From NCBI GenBank assembly GCA_031275595.1, contig JAISOO010000020.1, forward strand, positions 1-5,637: DNA of 5,637 bases. The letters run 5' to 3'. The translations under genes and the position numbers were made by a program. Within the stretch, counting starts at the first letter, position 1, and each line of letters opens with the position of its first letter. The notes beneath the pieces are model-generated. The model saw only the letters and a list, made by a program, of their open reading frames with translations, was not told the origin of the DNA and did not search any database. Source of the stretch: Spirochaetaceae bacterium. GTDB lineage: Bacteria > Spirochaetota > Spirochaetia > Treponematales > Breznakiellaceae. Below are positions 5,504 through 5,637 of this stretch, one piece after another.

Positions 5504-5637
5504 ATGGAAATGCTGACCGAAAAGATATACCGGCTGATAAACCTTGCCATCCGGGAGATAGAGACCCCCTGGCTCTATGGGGTGGATTTCCCGCTTCACC
5601 ATGCGGAAGTCCACTTATTGGAGACCATAAAGGCCAA
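5504..5637 (+). CDS. MarR-family transcriptional regulator, N-terminal part
   Basis: The first 44 codons of a protein that runs off the window end. It begins MEMLTEKIYRLINLAIREIE and continues through YGVDFPLHHAEVHLLETIKA. This matches the first helices of MarR-type winged-helix regulators, where a long dimerisation helix is followed by a (L/I)xxAExHLLExI segment leading into the DNA-binding domain. MarR proteins are dimeric repressors that often control exporters and their own gene. An in-frame TAG at 5471-5473 rules out an upstream start; ATG at 5510 is the only close alternative. There is no Shine-Dalgarno site, and the predicted leader is about 12 bases. The DNA-binding helices lie beyond the window. 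A transporter operon may follow, but none is visible here. Confidence 0.82.
   Translation, partial: MEMLTEKIYRLINLAIREIETPWLYGVDFPLHHAEVHLLETIKA

Noticed and set aside
1..5637. CRISPR array
   Set aside because: The repeats are inverted hairpins of varying sequence, with no regularly spaced direct repeats.

Overview
Chromosomal DNA of a GC-rich bacterium. Multidrug-exporter genes of Firmicute/spirochete flavour, a MarR regulator with a consensus sigma-70 promoter, and dense small hairpin repeats would suit a gut spirochete such as a Treponema relative. That assignment is an impression from the protein sequences, not a demonstrated identity.

Layout. 1-76: two hairpins, one of them a bidirectional terminator-like stem. 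220-903 (+): HAD-family phosphatase/phosphomutase. 905-2269 (-): a MATE exporter, converging on the HAD gene with one base between the stop codons. 2270-2610: divergent control region, with a good promoter facing right. 2611-3978 (+): a second, clearly different MATE exporter, probably starting at TTG. 3979-5226: no intact gene. This stretch holds a scrap of a histidine kinase (its phospho-acceptor box, with His changed to Arg) followed by an antisense, heavily interrupted relic of a phage head-tail connector gene. 5227-5340: three more hairpins, two of which repeat the window's left end in inverted orientation. 5457-5637 (+): promoter and first 44 codons of a MarR-type regulator.

The exporters and the regulator are the working genes; the two MATE pumps are divergently transcribed and probably independently controlled. 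The HAD gene has no evident functional link to them.

The most unusual part is the phage relic. Reassembled across four breaks, it reads as one connector gene, and each break coincides with an inverted-repeat insert or a frameshift: a 25-bp palindrome, a 60-bp double palindrome that keeps frame, a 197-bp insertion with terminal inverted repeats and an imperfect 13-bp direct repeat, and a 99-bp insert. This resembles the in-frame palindromic elements known from Rickettsia, but the elements here are not ones I recognise. The flanking hairpins show paired base changes between copies, which suggests that folding is conserved.
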